A stretch of DNA of 33,276 nucleotides, from the NCBI RefSeq assembly GCF_017813245.1, contig NZ_JAGIQL010000069.1:1-33276 (forward strand). Direction: 5' to 3'. Below the pieces are notes generated by a model, which saw only the letters and a list, made by a program, of their open reading frames with translations, did not search any database and was not told the origin of the DNA. The stretch comes from Streptomyces montanisoli (GTDB lineage Bacteria > Actinomycetota > Actinomycetes > Streptomycetales > Streptomycetaceae). A program made the translations under genes and the position numbers. Position 1 is the first letter of the stretch. The number at the start of each line of letters is the position of its first letter. This document shows, piece after piece, positions 13,497 through 21,286 of this stretch.

Positions 13497-13886
13497 ATGT
13501 TGCTCTCCGGCTTCGGCTTCGTCCTCTTTCTGATCGGCTTGTTCCTGCTGGTGTTCGGCGTGGTCGCGCTCGTCATCGCGTCGACGACGCGCGAGGACGC
13601 CTACCGCGCCACCGGCAAGAGGACCAAGAAGTTCTGGGTCGGCATCCTCTCCGCCGTCGTGGCGGTGAACGTCCTGCCGATCATCGGGTTCTCCCTGCCC
13701 CTGATGACCATGCTCCAGATCGCCGGCCTCGTCGGGACGATCGTGTTCATGGTCGACGTGCGTCCCGCCACCCGCGCCATCACCGGTGGCGGCGGTGGCC
13801 GCATCCGCGGCTGGCGGCGCGGGCGCCCGGGCGGCGGCGGGTCGAGCAGCGACGGGCCGTACGGGCCCTACAACGGACGGCGCTGA
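13497..13886 (+). CDS. DUF2516 membrane protein
   Basis: 129 residues. Three hydrophobic segments: MLLSGFGFVLFLIGLFLLVF (1-20), then a stretch around WVGILSAVVAVNVLPIIGF, then MLQIAGLVGTIVFMVDV. A conserved VDVRPATRAI motif follows, and a Gly/Arg-rich C-terminus. Matches DUF2516; function unknown. ATG 13497 with AGGCGG upstream. It lies 185 bp after the HBHA-like gene on the same strand; the gap contains no gene and a possible promoter (TTGTCC ... TAACGG). Confidence 0.85.
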   Translation: MLLSGFGFVLFLIGLFLLVFGVVALVIASTTREDAYRATGKRTKKFWVGILSAVVAVNVLPIIGFSLPLMTMLQIAGLVGTIVFMVDVRPATRAITGGGGGRIRGWRRGRPGGGGSSSDGPYGPYNGRR

Positions 13887-13935
13887 GCCGACCCCGGGCC
13901 TCCCCACCTGCCCGGCACTCGCCGCGCGGAAATGC

Positions 13936-15429
13936 TTACGGCGCCGCCGGTCCCACGAGGGCCGGCGGCGCCGGCGTGTTCTCGCCGCGGCCCAGCAGCA
14001 GCACGGCCACGTCGTCCGTGAGGTCCCCGCCGTTCAGCTCCTCGACGCGCGCGAGCGCGGCCTCGATCAGCGCGTCGCAGCGCAGCCCGGCCGCGAGCTG
14101 CTCGTTGACCATCTCGGCCATGCCGTCCTCGCCGAGCCGCCGGCTCGAACCGGCACCCACCCGGCCCTCGATCAGGCCGTCCGTGTAGATCATCAGGTCC
14201 CACGAGTCGCCGAGCTCCACCCGCCGGCTCGGCCACCTGCCGCCGGGCAGCAGCCCGAGCGCCGGGCCGCTGTGCTCGTACGACAGCAGGCGCGCGTCCT
14301 CGCCGTGCCGCGCGACCAGCGGCGCCGGATGGCCCGCGAGCCGCACGGTGGCGCCCCTGCCCTCCGGCTCGATGTCGACGGTGCACAGCGTCGCGAAGAC
14401 CTCGTCGCTCTGCCGCTCGCACTCCAGCACCTGCTGCAACGTCGAGAGCAGCGTGTCCCCGCCGATCCCGGCGAGCGTCAGCGCGCGCCACGCGATGCGC
14501 AGCTCCACGCCGAGCGCGGCCTCGTCGGGGCCGTGGCCGCAGACGTCGCCGATCATCGCGTGGACGGTGCCGTCGGGCGTGCGGACGGTGTCGTAGAAGT
14601 CGCCGCCGAGCAGGGCGCGCGACCTGCCGGGCCGGTAGCGGGACGCGAAGCGCAGCTCGGATCCTTCGAGCAGCGGCGTGGGCAGCAGCCCGCGCTCAAG
14701 GCGCGCGTTCTCCTGCGCGTGCAGCCGGGACTCGGTCAGCTGGCGCTGCGCGCCGTCCGCGCGCTTGCGCTCGACCGCGTACCTGATGGTGCGGCTCAGC
14801 AGCCGCCCGTCCAGCTCGTCGCGGAACAGGTAGTCCTGTGCGCCCGCGCGGACGGCGGCGGCCGCGCGCTCGGCGTCGCCCTCGTCGGCGAGTGCCAGCA
14901 CGGCGTGGTTCGGCGCGAGGCGTAGGACGCGGCTGAGCGGGCCGAGCCCGTCGTCGGCGGCCGCGCCGGGCAGGGCGAGGTCGACGAGCAGGCAGTCGAT
15001 GTCGTCCGTGAGCAGCCGGGCCGCCTCGGTGAGGTTGCGTGCCGTGCGGATGCGGACGCGCGTGCCGCCGCCCTCGGGCAGCTCGGGCACGCTGAAAGGA
15101 CCCGCGGGGTCGTCCTCGACGACGAGCAGGGTGAGGTGGCCGCAGGACGCGGCCGGGACCGCGGCGTCCACGTCATCTGCGCTCGCCGTGGCGCCGGTGC
15201 CAGCGCTGTCGCCGATGCCGGTGCCGGTGCCAGCGCCAGCACCGGTGCCGGTGTGCTGCGTCGTGTGCTGTGTCGCGTTGTCGTGGTGTGCGGCACCTGT
15301 GGTCGGTGTGGTGCCGGAGGTCCGGTTCTGGTCCTGATCCTGGTTCTGCGTGCTGTCTGCGGTGTCCGGCGTGGCCGCGGTCCGCTCCACTTCTGAACCT
15401 GTGCGCTGCCGCGGTACGGGTACGGGCAT
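13936..15429 (-). CDS. PP2C/SpoIIE serine-threonine phosphatase with receiver domain
   Basis: 497 residues. A disordered N-terminus (Thr/Gln/Gly-rich, including TGAGAGTGTGIGDSAGTGA) is followed by a response-regulator receiver at ~98-220 with acidic pair Glu105-Asp106 and phosphoacceptor Asp150. The conserved Lys is replaced by Arg203 (YLFRDEL). A short coiled-coil linker (ERKRADGAQRQLTESRLH) leads to an SpoIIE-type PP2C domain (~240-485) with GGDFYD 275-280, GDVCGHG 294-300, YTDG 415-418 and TDD 471-473, so metal ligands are present. Such RsbU/RsbP-like proteins dephosphorylate anti-anti-sigma factors. No kinase partner gene is adjacent. Start ATG 15429 has GGAAGGAAAA upstream but is not unique; a later start would trim only the disordered part. 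Confidence 0.88.
   Translation of the reverse strand: MPVPVPRQRTGSEVERTAATPDTADSTQNQDQDQNRTSGTTPTTGAAHHDNATQHTTQHTGTGAGAGTGTGIGDSAGTGATASADDVDAAVPAASCGHLTLLVVEDDPAGPFSVPELPEGGGTRVRIRTARNLTEAARLLTDDIDCLLVDLALPGAAADDGLGPLSRVLRLAPNHAVLALADEGDAERAAAAVRAGAQDYLFRDELDGRLLSRTIRYAVERKRADGAQRQLTESRLHAQENARLERGLLPTPLLEGSELRFASRYRPGRSRALLGGDFYDTVRTPDGTVHAMIGDVCGHGPDEAALGVELRIAWRALTLAGIGGDTLLSTLQQVLECERQSDEVFATLCTVDIEPEGRGATVRLAGHPAPLVARHGEDARLLSYEHSGPALGLLPGGRWPSRRVELGDSWDLMIYTDGLIEGRVGAGSSRRLGEDGMAEMVNEQLAAGLRCDALIEAALARVEELNGGDLTDDVAVLLLGRGENTPAPPALVGPAAP
13940..13972. terminator. Strong terminator between DUF2516 and PP2C genes
   Basis: GGCGCCGCCGG (13940-13950) pairs perfectly with CCGGCGGCGCC (13962-13972), 11-nt loop. 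It serves the plus-strand DUF2516 transcript and lies inside the last codons of the convergent phosphatase gene. Confidence 0.65.
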
Positions 15430-15734
15430 CGGTCTTGTTTTCCTTCCCTCCCCCCGAGGGCGGTGGTGCGGCGACGATCGACGCCCCACCGACGGGGACC
15501 ATAGCGGTCCACGGCAGCAGTACGGAATGGCGAGACGGCAAGAGGCCGGTGTCATATGCGGGCCGGTGGGGCGCTCCCGGGCCGCCGCTCCTGCGCATCC
15601 ATGGTGTTTCGGCCGGTTTGGTGCCGTCGTCCCGCCATGACGAACATCACGTGTCACGTTCGGCGCCGGGCGGCGGGGGCGGCGCCCGGCACGTGCGGCA
15701 CGTCACACGCCCGTCACGCAGGGGCCGTTGGGCG
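15430..15734. other. 305-bp intergenic region between NlpC/P60 and PP2C genes
   Basis: I see no gene. It holds a hairpin in its right half that may end the NlpC/P60 transcript, and purine-rich sequence before the PP2C start (minus strand). Confidence 0.6.
15665..15690 (-). terminator. Stem-loop after the NlpC/P60 gene
   Basis: GCCGGGCG (15665-15672) and CGCCCGGC (15683-15690) with a 10-nt GC loop, 45-70 nt beyond the stop codon on the minus strand. Confidence 0.55.
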
Positions 15735-16940
15735 TCACGCGAGCGGCGGCGCTCCCTCGTCCGGCCGTACGACGCCGAGCACCGGCATCGTGCCCGCCTT
15801 GGACACCATCACGTCCTTGCCTGGTCTCGGCGCCTGGATGATCTCGCCGGCGCCCGCGTACATCGCCACGTGGCTGGCGTCCTTGTAGTAGATGATCAGG
15901 TCGCCGGGGCGCATGTCGGCGACGGCGACGTGCGGCAGCAGCCGCCACTGCTCCTGCGACGTGCGCGGTATGTGTGTCCCCGCCGCCGCCCACGCCTGCG
16001 ACGTCAGCCCCGAGCAGTCGTACGTGTCGGGCCCCTCGGCCCCCCACACGTACGGCTTGCCCAGCTGCGCCGTGGCGAAGGCGAGCGCCTTCGCGCCGGA
16101 CGCGCTCGGTGCCCGGTTCATGTCGCCGGGCGCCGACGAGTTCAGCCAGGTCGTCTGGGCCGTCGCGGCCGCGTCCTTCTCCAGCTCGGCCAGGCGCGCC
16201 CGCTGACTCGCGGCGAGACCCGACTCGAGCCGTTTCGCGTCGGAGATCTTCTGCTTGATCTCCTTCTTGTTCTCCGCCGTGGCCTGCCGGCTCTTCTTGA
16301 GCTTCTTCCAGTTCGCGCCCGCGTCCTGCGCGTAGGTCGTCAAGTCGGCCTGGGCGTCGGTCATCTGCTTGATCAGCTGGTTCGTCGCCTTCTGTTCGGC
16401 CTCCGCATGCCCGAGGCCGTCGAGGAAGGACTGCGGATCGGTGGTGAGGGCGAGGCGCGCCGAGGTCGGCAGGCCGCCGTTGCGGTACTGGGCGCGTGCC
16501 GCGGCCCCGGCCTGCTTCTTCAGCGCGGCGATCCGCGTGCGGCCCGCGACGAGCGCCGCGGCCGTGCGTGCCATCTGGTCCTTCTGCTCGGACGCGCGCT
16601 CGGTGGCGAGGTTGTAGGCGTCCGTGGCCGAACCCGCCTGCTGGTAGAGGCTGTCGATGCGCTGCCGAACCTTGTCGAGCGACGAGTCCGAGGTGGTGCC
16701 GGGGGCGGTGCCCGAGGCGGTGCCCGGGGAGTTCGTGCCGTGGCCGGCCGCGCCTGGCGGCAGTTCGACGGGTGGCGGCGCGACCGGCGAGCGGTAGTCC
16801 TGCGCGGGCAGCGAAGGGCCGCCGCCGGGCCCCGGCTTGGGCGCCGCGTACGCGCGGGACGCGGTCGCCACGGGCGCCGCGTACAGGCCGAGCGCGCACA
16901 CCAGCGTGATCGCGGCGGCCACACAGCGTCGACGACTCAC
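15735..16940 (-). CDS. Secreted NlpC/P60 cell-wall hydrolase (D,L-endopeptidase)
   Basis: 401 residues. A signal peptide (MSRRRCVAAAITLVCALGLY, residues 1-~32) is followed by a Pro/Gly linker. A long coiled coil (~88-262, Ala/Lys/Glu-rich, with NKKEIKQKISDAKRLESGLA) precedes a C-terminal NlpC/P60 domain (~282-395). Catalytic Cys309 is in YDCSG, His357 in ASHVAMY, and a third polar residue is around Q369 in IIQAPRPG. It cuts the gamma-D-Glu/diamino-acid link of peptidoglycan stem peptides and resembles RipA/PcsB-type hydrolases where the coiled coil controls activity. GTG 16940 has GGGGGGA five bases upstream. The 5' UTR carries a purine-rich repeat array. Confidence 0.92.
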   Translation of the reverse strand: MSRRRCVAAAITLVCALGLYAAPVATASRAYAAPKPGPGGGPSLPAQDYRSPVAPPPVELPPGAAGHGTNSPGTASGTAPGTTSDSSLDKVRQRIDSLYQQAGSATDAYNLATERASEQKDQMARTAAALVAGRTRIAALKKQAGAAARAQYRNGGLPTSARLALTTDPQSFLDGLGHAEAEQKATNQLIKQMTDAQADLTTYAQDAGANWKKLKKSRQATAENKKEIKQKISDAKRLESGLAASQRARLAELEKDAAATAQTTWLNSSAPGDMNRAPSASGAKALAFATAQLGKPYVWGAEGPDTYDCSGLTSQAWAAAGTHIPRTSQEQWRLLPHVAVADMRPGDLIIYYKDASHVAMYAGAGEIIQAPRPGKDVMVSKAGTMPVLGVVRPDEGAPPLA

Positions 16941-16955
16941 GACGTCCCCCCAGTT

Positions 16956-17000
16956 CTTCCCGGACTCCCGGTCCTTCCGGATCTTCCGGCTCTTCCCGGT
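16956..17000 (-). repeat. Five 9-bp imperfect tandem repeats in the NlpC/P60 5' UTR
   Basis: Plus-strand units CTTCCCGGA, CTCCCGGTC, CTTCCGGAT, CTTCCGGCT and CTTCCCGGT run from 16956 to 17000. In the minus-strand transcript they read as CCGGAAG-type purine-rich repeats, 15 nt before the gene. Confidence 0.8.
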
Positions 17001-17007
17001 CTCCTAC

Positions 17008-17019
17008 GGCTCACGAGCC
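17008..17019. promoter_or_regulatory. Inverted repeat in the putative NlpC/P60 promoter
   Basis: GGCTC-AC-GAGCC. On the minus strand it lies between GTGACG (possible -35) and TAGGAG (imperfect -10) spaced 18 bp, so it may be an operator in that promoter. Confidence 0.35.
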
Positions 17020-17161
17020 CCCCACGTCACGTCAGTTCTCCACATGCGCCACGGTCGGCGGCGCGCGCTTCCGCGCATGGGACGCACCGATCCTCGCCCG
17101 GGTTCCCCTCCCCGCGCAATGGCCTCATGCGACGGCCCCGTGCCGGTCAGCCCCGCGCCCG

Positions 17162-17968
17162 TCAGACCCCGCGCGGTGCGAGCGCCTGCCAGCGCACCGT
17201 CACCTCGCCCTGGCGCATGCGCCGCGGGTCCGCCATCACCGGCCAGTCGGCGGCGAGTTCGCGTACGGCGGTGAGCCAGCGCTGCCGCGCACCGAGCGGC
17301 GCGTACGCGGCGGCCGACGCCCAGGCGCGGTCGAAGTCGCGCAGGAAGGCGTGCACCGGCTCGCCCGGCACGTTGCGGTGGATGAGCGCCTTCGGGAGCC
17401 GCTCCGCGAGGTCGGACGGGCGGTCGAGGCCGCGCAGCCGCGCGGCGAACGTGACGGTACGTGGCCCCTCGGGGCCGAGCGCGACCCACACGTGCCGCCG
17501 GCCGATCTCGTCGCAGGTGCCCTCCACCAGCAGCCCGCCGGGCGCGAGGCGCGCGGTCAGGCGGGCCCAGGCCGCCGGCACCTCGTCCTCCGGGTACTGG
17601 CGCAGCACGTTCGCCGCCCGGATCAGCAGGGGGCGCCGGCCGCCGGGCAGCGGGATCTCGAAGCCGCCGTGCAGGAAGCGCAGGCCGGGGCGCTCGTACG
17701 GGAGCGCGGCCGCGACCCTGGACGGGTCGATCTCCACGCCGGTGACTTCCGTGCGCGGCGCCACGGCGCGCAGCCGGGCCAGCAGCTCGACGGCCGTCCA
17801 CGGCGCGGCCCCGTAGCCGAGGTCGACGACAGACGGGTCACCGGCCGAGCGCAGGGCCCGGCCGTGGCACGCGGCGATCCAGCGGTCCATGCGGCGCAGC
17901 CGGTTGCGGTGGGTGGTGCCTCGCGTCGCGGCGCCCACGGGGCGGGGGTGCGGGCGGGGCGACGGCAT
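17162..17968 (-). CDS. Class I SAM-dependent methyltransferase beside mshA
   Basis: 268 residues. The basic N-terminus (RGTTHRNRLRRMDRWIAACH) is followed by the SAM-binding motif I VVDLGYGAAPWTAVELLARL (residues ~47-66), an acidic end of strand 2 (GVEIDPSRV), and then motifs ending in LRQYPEDEVPAAWARLTARL. The GxGxxP variant LGYGAAPWT is characteristic of this actinobacterial group that lies near mshA; substrate unknown. ATG 17968. No transmembrane segment. It is divergent from mshA across a 341-bp gap, so co-regulation is not evident from the sequence. Confidence 0.82.
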   Translation of the reverse strand: MPSPRPHPRPVGAATRGTTHRNRLRRMDRWIAACHGRALRSAGDPSVVDLGYGAAPWTAVELLARLRAVAPRTEVTGVEIDPSRVAAALPYERPGLRFLHGGFEIPLPGGRRPLLIRAANVLRQYPEDEVPAAWARLTARLAPGGLLVEGTCDEIGRRHVWVALGPEGPRTVTFAARLRGLDRPSDLAERLPKALIHRNVPGEPVHAFLRDFDRAWASAAAYAPLGARQRWLTAVRELAADWPVMADPRRMRQGEVTVRWQALAPRGV

Positions 17969-18309
17969 GGGGCGAGCCTACCGAGCGTGACGAGGGTGGC
18001 GAGCCCGGGCGAGCGCCGCGCGGACGCGGCGGACGCGGCGGCAAGGCGGAGGCGGCGGACGCGGCAGCAAGGCGGACGCGGCGGCAAGGCGGAGGCGGCG
18101 GACGCGGCGGACGCCGGAAAGGCTGAAGACACGCGGACGTGTGGGCAATCTTTTGGCAAAGCGGAAATGAAAGGGCTCGTTCCGCTGTTCCACGGAGGCT
18201 GACGGCGGGCACCCGCCTGCCCACGGCGCCGACGTGACGTGCGAGATGTACCCGACGCGCGTGACGCGCGAGCGCCGTGCCGAGTGCCCCGAGCGAGAGG
18301 ACCGTCGAC
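17969..18309. other. 341-bp divergent gap between methyltransferase and mshA
   Basis: No gene is supported. It contains a 35-bp direct repeat, and AGCGGAA (18160-18166) with TTCCGCT (18180-18186) as a separate inverted repeat. The right half lies upstream of the mshA GTG; I cannot place a canonical -10/-35. Confidence 0.6.
18031..18108. repeat. Two identical 35-bp direct repeats upstream of mshA
   Basis: The sequence 18031-18065, starting GGACGCGGCGGCAAGGCGGA, is repeated exactly at 18074-18108 with 8 bp between. The unit is itself built of GGCGGACGC and GGCGGCAAG sub-units, so it looks like a slippage-grown microsatellite. Confidence 0.9.
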
Positions 18310-19650
18310 GTGAGCCAGTACGTGTCCAGGATCAAGGGCACGGTACCGCCCCCCAGGCTCAGGTTCCCCGGACAGCGCCGGAGGCCTCGCCGCGTCGCCA
18401 TGCTCAGCGTCCACACCTCGCCGCTGCACCAGCCGGGCACGGGCGACGCGGGCGGGATGAACGTCTACATCGTGGAGCTGGCGAAGCGCCTCGCCGCCAT
18501 CGACATCGAGGTGGAGATCTTCACGCGCGCCACCACCGGCGGGCTCAGCCCCGCCGTGGAGCTCGCGCCCGGCGTGCTCGTGCGCCATGTGGACGCCGGC
18601 CCCTACGAGGGGCTGTCCAAGGAGGACCTGCCCGCGCAGCTGTGCGCGTTCACGCACGGCGTGATGCAGGCGTGGGCCGGGCACCGGCCCGGCCACTACG
18701 ACCTGGTGCACTCGCACTACTGGCTGTCCGGGCACGTCGGCTGGCTGGCCGCCGAGCGCTGGCGCGTGCCGCTCGTGCACGCCATGCACACCATGGCGAA
18801 GGTGAAGAACGCGGCGCTCGCCGAGGGCGACACCCCAGAGCCCCCGGCCCGCGTCATCGGCGAGACGCAGGTCGTACGCGCCGCCGACCGCCTGATCGCC
18901 AACACCGACGAGGAGGCGGGCGAGCTCGTCCGCTTCTACGACGCGGACCCCTCGCGCACGGCCGTCGTGCACCCCGGCGTCAACCTGGACCGCTTCCGGC
19001 CGGGCGACGGCCGCGCCGCCGCACGTGCCAGGCTCGGCCTGCCCGCGGACGCGTTCGTGCCGCTGTTCGCCGGCCGCATCCAGCCGCTGAAGGCTCCGGA
19101 CGTCCTGCTGCGCGCCGTGGGGCTGCTGGTGGACCGGGCGCCGTCGCTGCGCGGCCGGATGGTCGTGCCGGTGGTCGGCGGGCCGAGCGGCAGCGGGCTC
19201 GCGAAGCCCGAGGAGCTGCAGAAGCTCGCCGCCAGGCTGGGCATCGCCGATCTGGTGCGGTTCGTGCCGCCGGTGGGGCAGGACCGGCTCGCGGACTGGT
19301 TCCGTGCCGCGTCGGTGCTGGTCATGCCGTCGTACAGCGAGTCGTTCGGCCTGGTCGCGATCGAGGCGCAGGCGACGGGCACGCCCGTCGTCGCCGCCGG
19401 CGTCGGCGGCCTGCCGGTGGCCGTGCGGGACGGCACGACGGGCTTCCTCATCCCGGGCCACGACCCCGCCGCGTACGCGGATGCGCTGCGGCGCTTCATC
19501 GACCGCCCCGGCCTGGTGGACGAGATGGGCACGGCGGCGGCCGGGCACGCGCGGCGCTTCGGCTGGGACACGGCGGCGCGCGCCACCGCCGACACCTACA
19601 CCGCTGCCCTGCAGGAACACCGACGTCGCGTACGCTCGCCGCATGGGTGA
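18310..19650 (+). CDS. mshA: D-inositol-3-phosphate glycosyltransferase, mycothiol step 1
   Basis: 446 residues, GT4 retaining glycosyltransferase. It transfers GlcNAc from UDP-GlcNAc to 1L-myo-inositol-1-phosphate, the first committed step of mycothiol synthesis. Motifs seen: VAMLSVHTSPLHQPGTGDAG, GDAGGMN at 45-51, VHSHYWLSG, HAMHTMAKVKN and FAGRIQPLKAPD. The GT4 E-x7-E pair is Glu344/Glu352 in SESFGLVAIEAQ. I chose GTG 18310 because MSQYVSR is the usual MshA N-terminus and GAGAGGA precedes it by 8 bp. It overlaps the YbjN-family gene by 8 bp (ATGGGTGA), so the two are translated from one transcript. Mycothiol connects it to the thiol metabolism of the sseA operon, but the two are 13 kb apart. 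Confidence 0.96.
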   Translation: MSQYVSRIKGTVPPPRLRFPGQRRRPRRVAMLSVHTSPLHQPGTGDAGGMNVYIVELAKRLAAIDIEVEIFTRATTGGLSPAVELAPGVLVRHVDAGPYEGLSKEDLPAQLCAFTHGVMQAWAGHRPGHYDLVHSHYWLSGHVGWLAAERWRVPLVHAMHTMAKVKNAALAEGDTPEPPARVIGETQVVRAADRLIANTDEEAGELVRFYDADPSRTAVVHPGVNLDRFRPGDGRAAARARLGLPADAFVPLFAGRIQPLKAPDVLLRAVGLLVDRAPSLRGRMVVPVVGGPSGSGLAKPEELQKLAARLGIADLVRFVPPVGQDRLADWFRAASVLVMPSYSESFGLVAIEAQATGTPVVAAGVGGLPVAVRDGTTGFLIPGHDPAAYADALRRFIDRPGLVDEMGTAAAGHARRFGWDTAARATADTYTAALQEHRRRVRSPHG

Positions 19651-20248
19651 CGCGCAGCGCGGCAGGGCCGCAGGGAGCGCGGCGACGGCGACCGAGGAGG
19701 CCGCGCGCGTCGTCGAGCGCGCCCTCGAAGGACTCAGGGACGCGGAAGCGGACGCGAACGGCGGACGCGATGGTACGGACGCCGCCGGCCATGCGCGCAC
19801 CGGCGTCACGTGGGAGTCGCCCGAGCCGGGCTCGTACGTGGTGACACTGCCCGGCACGCGCAAGCTGTCCACGACGTGCTCGCTGCGCGTCGGCCGGCAC
19901 TCCCTCTCCCTGAACGCCTTCGTCGTCCGCCACCCCGACGAGCGGGCCGACCGCGTCCACCGCTGGCTGCTGGAGCGCAACCTCCGTCTGTACGGCGTGA
20001 GTTACGCGATCGACCGGCTGGGTGACGTCTACCTGACGGCCAGGCTGCCGCTCGCCGCCGTCACCGAGGACGAGCTCGACCGGCTGCTCGGCGCGGTGCT
20101 CGAAGAGGCCGACGGCTCGTTCAACACACTGCTCGAGCTGGGCTTCGCCGAGGCGATCCGCAAGGAGTACGCCTGGCGTGTGTCGCGCGGCGAGTCGACC
20201 CGCAACCTCGCCGCCTTCACCCACCTCACCGGCGAGAACGAGGCCTGA
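19643..20248 (+). CDS. YbjN-family protein, conserved partner of mshA
   Basis: 201 residues. A variable acidic N-terminus (RVVERALEGLRDAEADANG) is followed by a YbjN/type III secretion chaperone-like alpha-beta domain: VVTLPGTRKLSTTCSLRVG, then VVRHPDERADRVHRWLLERN and ADGSFNTLLELGFAEAIRKE. It is the usual gene behind mshA in Streptomyces, function unknown. ATG 19643 overlaps the end of mshA. TACGCT at 19631-19636, six bases before the ATG, could supply an additional leaderless promoter inside mshA, but its -35 is poor. It ends in a 12-bp terminator stem that begins in its stop codon. Confidence 0.85.
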   Translation: MGDAQRGRAAGSAATATEEAARVVERALEGLRDAEADANGGRDGTDAAGHARTGVTWESPEPGSYVVTLPGTRKLSTTCSLRVGRHSLSLNAFVVRHPDERADRVHRWLLERNLRLYGVSYAIDRLGDVYLTARLPLAAVTEDELDRLLGAVLEEADGSFNTLLELGFAEAIRKEYAWRVSRGESTRNLAAFTHLTGENEA

Positions 20249-20278
20249 CGGCGGCCGCGCGGTGCACGGCCGCCGTCA
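20246..20278. terminator. Terminator spanning the YbjN stop codon
   Basis: TGACGGCGGCCG (20246-20257) pairs perfectly with CGGCCGCCGTCA (20267-20278), loop 9 nt. The left arm starts with the TGA stop. It is placed between convergent genes, so it could work in both directions. Confidence 0.75.
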
Positions 20279-20332
20279 TCGGCCCGTGGAAAGGCCCCAG
20301 TTGAGGCCTCAGTTGAAGCCCCGGTCGATGCC

Positions 20333-21001
20333 TCAGTTGACGAACACCGACGGGCTGCCGGACACGCTGGTGTCCTGCACGGGGCCGTACGTCGCCGAGA
20401 AGTAGCCGTTCGACGGGCAGAGGCCCGACCCCGTCGTCTTCGCGAAGTGCTGATTGGCGAAGGTGATCGTGTTGCCGGTGTTGGACGTCGTGCCGCTCAG
20501 CCCCGTCGAGGTGTAGACGCAGGTGATCGAGCCCAGCACCGTGTTGAGCTTCAGCGTCGTCGTGATCGGGCCCGCGCTGCCCGCGGCCACGTCGAGCGCG
20601 CCCGCCGAGGTGGCCGTCGAGGCGAAGGGCAGGTTGCCCACGGTGATGCTCTGCACGCCCGTCGCGCCGAGCACGTTGGTCGTGCAGCCGCCGAAGGTGT
20701 GGTCGGTGACGGACTCGGTCGCCGTGCCGGGCGCGGCCGGGTTGCCCGTGACGGACGCGGTGAACGTCGAGCTGGTGCAGGTGATGCCGGTGCTGCCGCC
20801 CGAGGTCGTCGCGATGACGGCCTTCGCGCCGGGCGCGAGTGCGGCGGTGAGCACGTCGCCGGTGGCGACGGCGGTTCCGCCCGCGCTGCCGTACGTGAGC
20901 ACGGAGCCGGCCCCCGCGCCCGCCGCGAAGGCGGGGGCGGCGGCGAGGAGCGCCGCGGCGGCGGAGACGCCGGCGGTGGCGAGGAGAGTGCGCTTGCCCA
21001 T
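20333..21001 (-). CDS. Secreted protein with four cysteines (Streptomyces cell-surface family)
   Basis: 222 residues. Signal peptide MGKRTLLATAGVSAAAALLA with a likely AFA-AG cleavage site near residue 29. The mature part is Gly/Ser/Thr-rich and beta-predicted: VLTYGSAGGTAVATGDVL, then GITCTSSTFTASVTGNPAAP. The four Cys residues (ITC, GGC, ITC, GLC) could form two disulfides. This matches a family often labelled as a signal-sequence-domain protein in Streptomyces, function unknown. ATG 21001 has AAGGGA upstream. Downstream of the stop, GCCTCAGTTGA-like units occur three times (20300-20340). It is divergent from a TetR gene with strong palindromes between. Confidence 0.85.
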   Translation of the reverse strand: MGKRTLLATAGVSAAAALLAAAPAFAAGAGAGSVLTYGSAGGTAVATGDVLTAALAPGAKAVIATTSGGSTGITCTSSTFTASVTGNPAAPGTATESVTDHTFGGCTTNVLGATGVQSITVGNLPFASTATSAGALDVAAGSAGPITTTLKLNTVLGSITCVYTSTGLSGTTSNTGNTITFANQHFAKTTGSGLCPSNGYFSATYGPVQDTSVSGSPSVFVN

Positions 21002-21122
21002 GATGAAGTCCCTTGTGTCGAACGGACGGTATGGACGTGCGACGTGCGTGTGCGACGTGCGGCGCGGACCCGACAAGTCCGGCGGAGAGCGAGGCCGGGT
21101 GTGTGGTGGGGGATTGGGGGAA

Positions 21123-21224
21123 ACGGGTCCGGCGCCACGGACCCGTCCCGGGCCCCGGCCCTCGTGCGTTCCGCGTGCCGTGACGCGTCACGGCGAGAGG
21201 GAAACCCAAGAGGGTTGTAAACCC
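21123..21224. promoter_or_regulatory. Palindrome cluster between secreted-protein and TetR genes
   Basis: Three symmetric elements: ACGGGTCC-N8-GGACCCGT (21123-21146); the perfect 18-bp palindrome GCCGTGACGCGTCACGGC (21177-21194); and AACCC-aaga-GGGTT-gta-AACCC (21203-21224). The 18-bp palindrome is the best operator candidate for the TetR protein encoded 93 bp downstream. Confidence 0.5.
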
Positions 21225-21286
21225 GGCGCGGTGGAGGCGTCAACCGTACGGGGCCTGAAGGGGCGGCCGTTGGTAAGGATGTGGCC

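Noticed and set aside
16941..17161. A c-di-AMP (ydaO) riboswitch before the NlpC/P60 gene
   Set aside because: Streptomyces often has one before cell-wall hydrolases, but I could not match the conserved blocks; only a purine-rich repeat and a GGCTC/GAGCC dyad are seen.
15270..17816. A plus-strand frame of about 850 codons
   Set aside because: It runs opposite the PP2C, NlpC/P60 and methyltransferase genes, is Arg/Gly-rich without family motifs, and is a composition artefact of high-GC codon use.
18010..18118. CRISPR array in the mshA upstream gap
   Set aside because: There are only two copies, the spacing is 8 bp, and the sequence is a GC-triplet microsatellite without spacers.
17623..19980. 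A minus-strand frame of about 785 codons
   Set aside because: It lies antisense to mshA and its neighbours; no domain is visible and the mshA frame is unmistakable.
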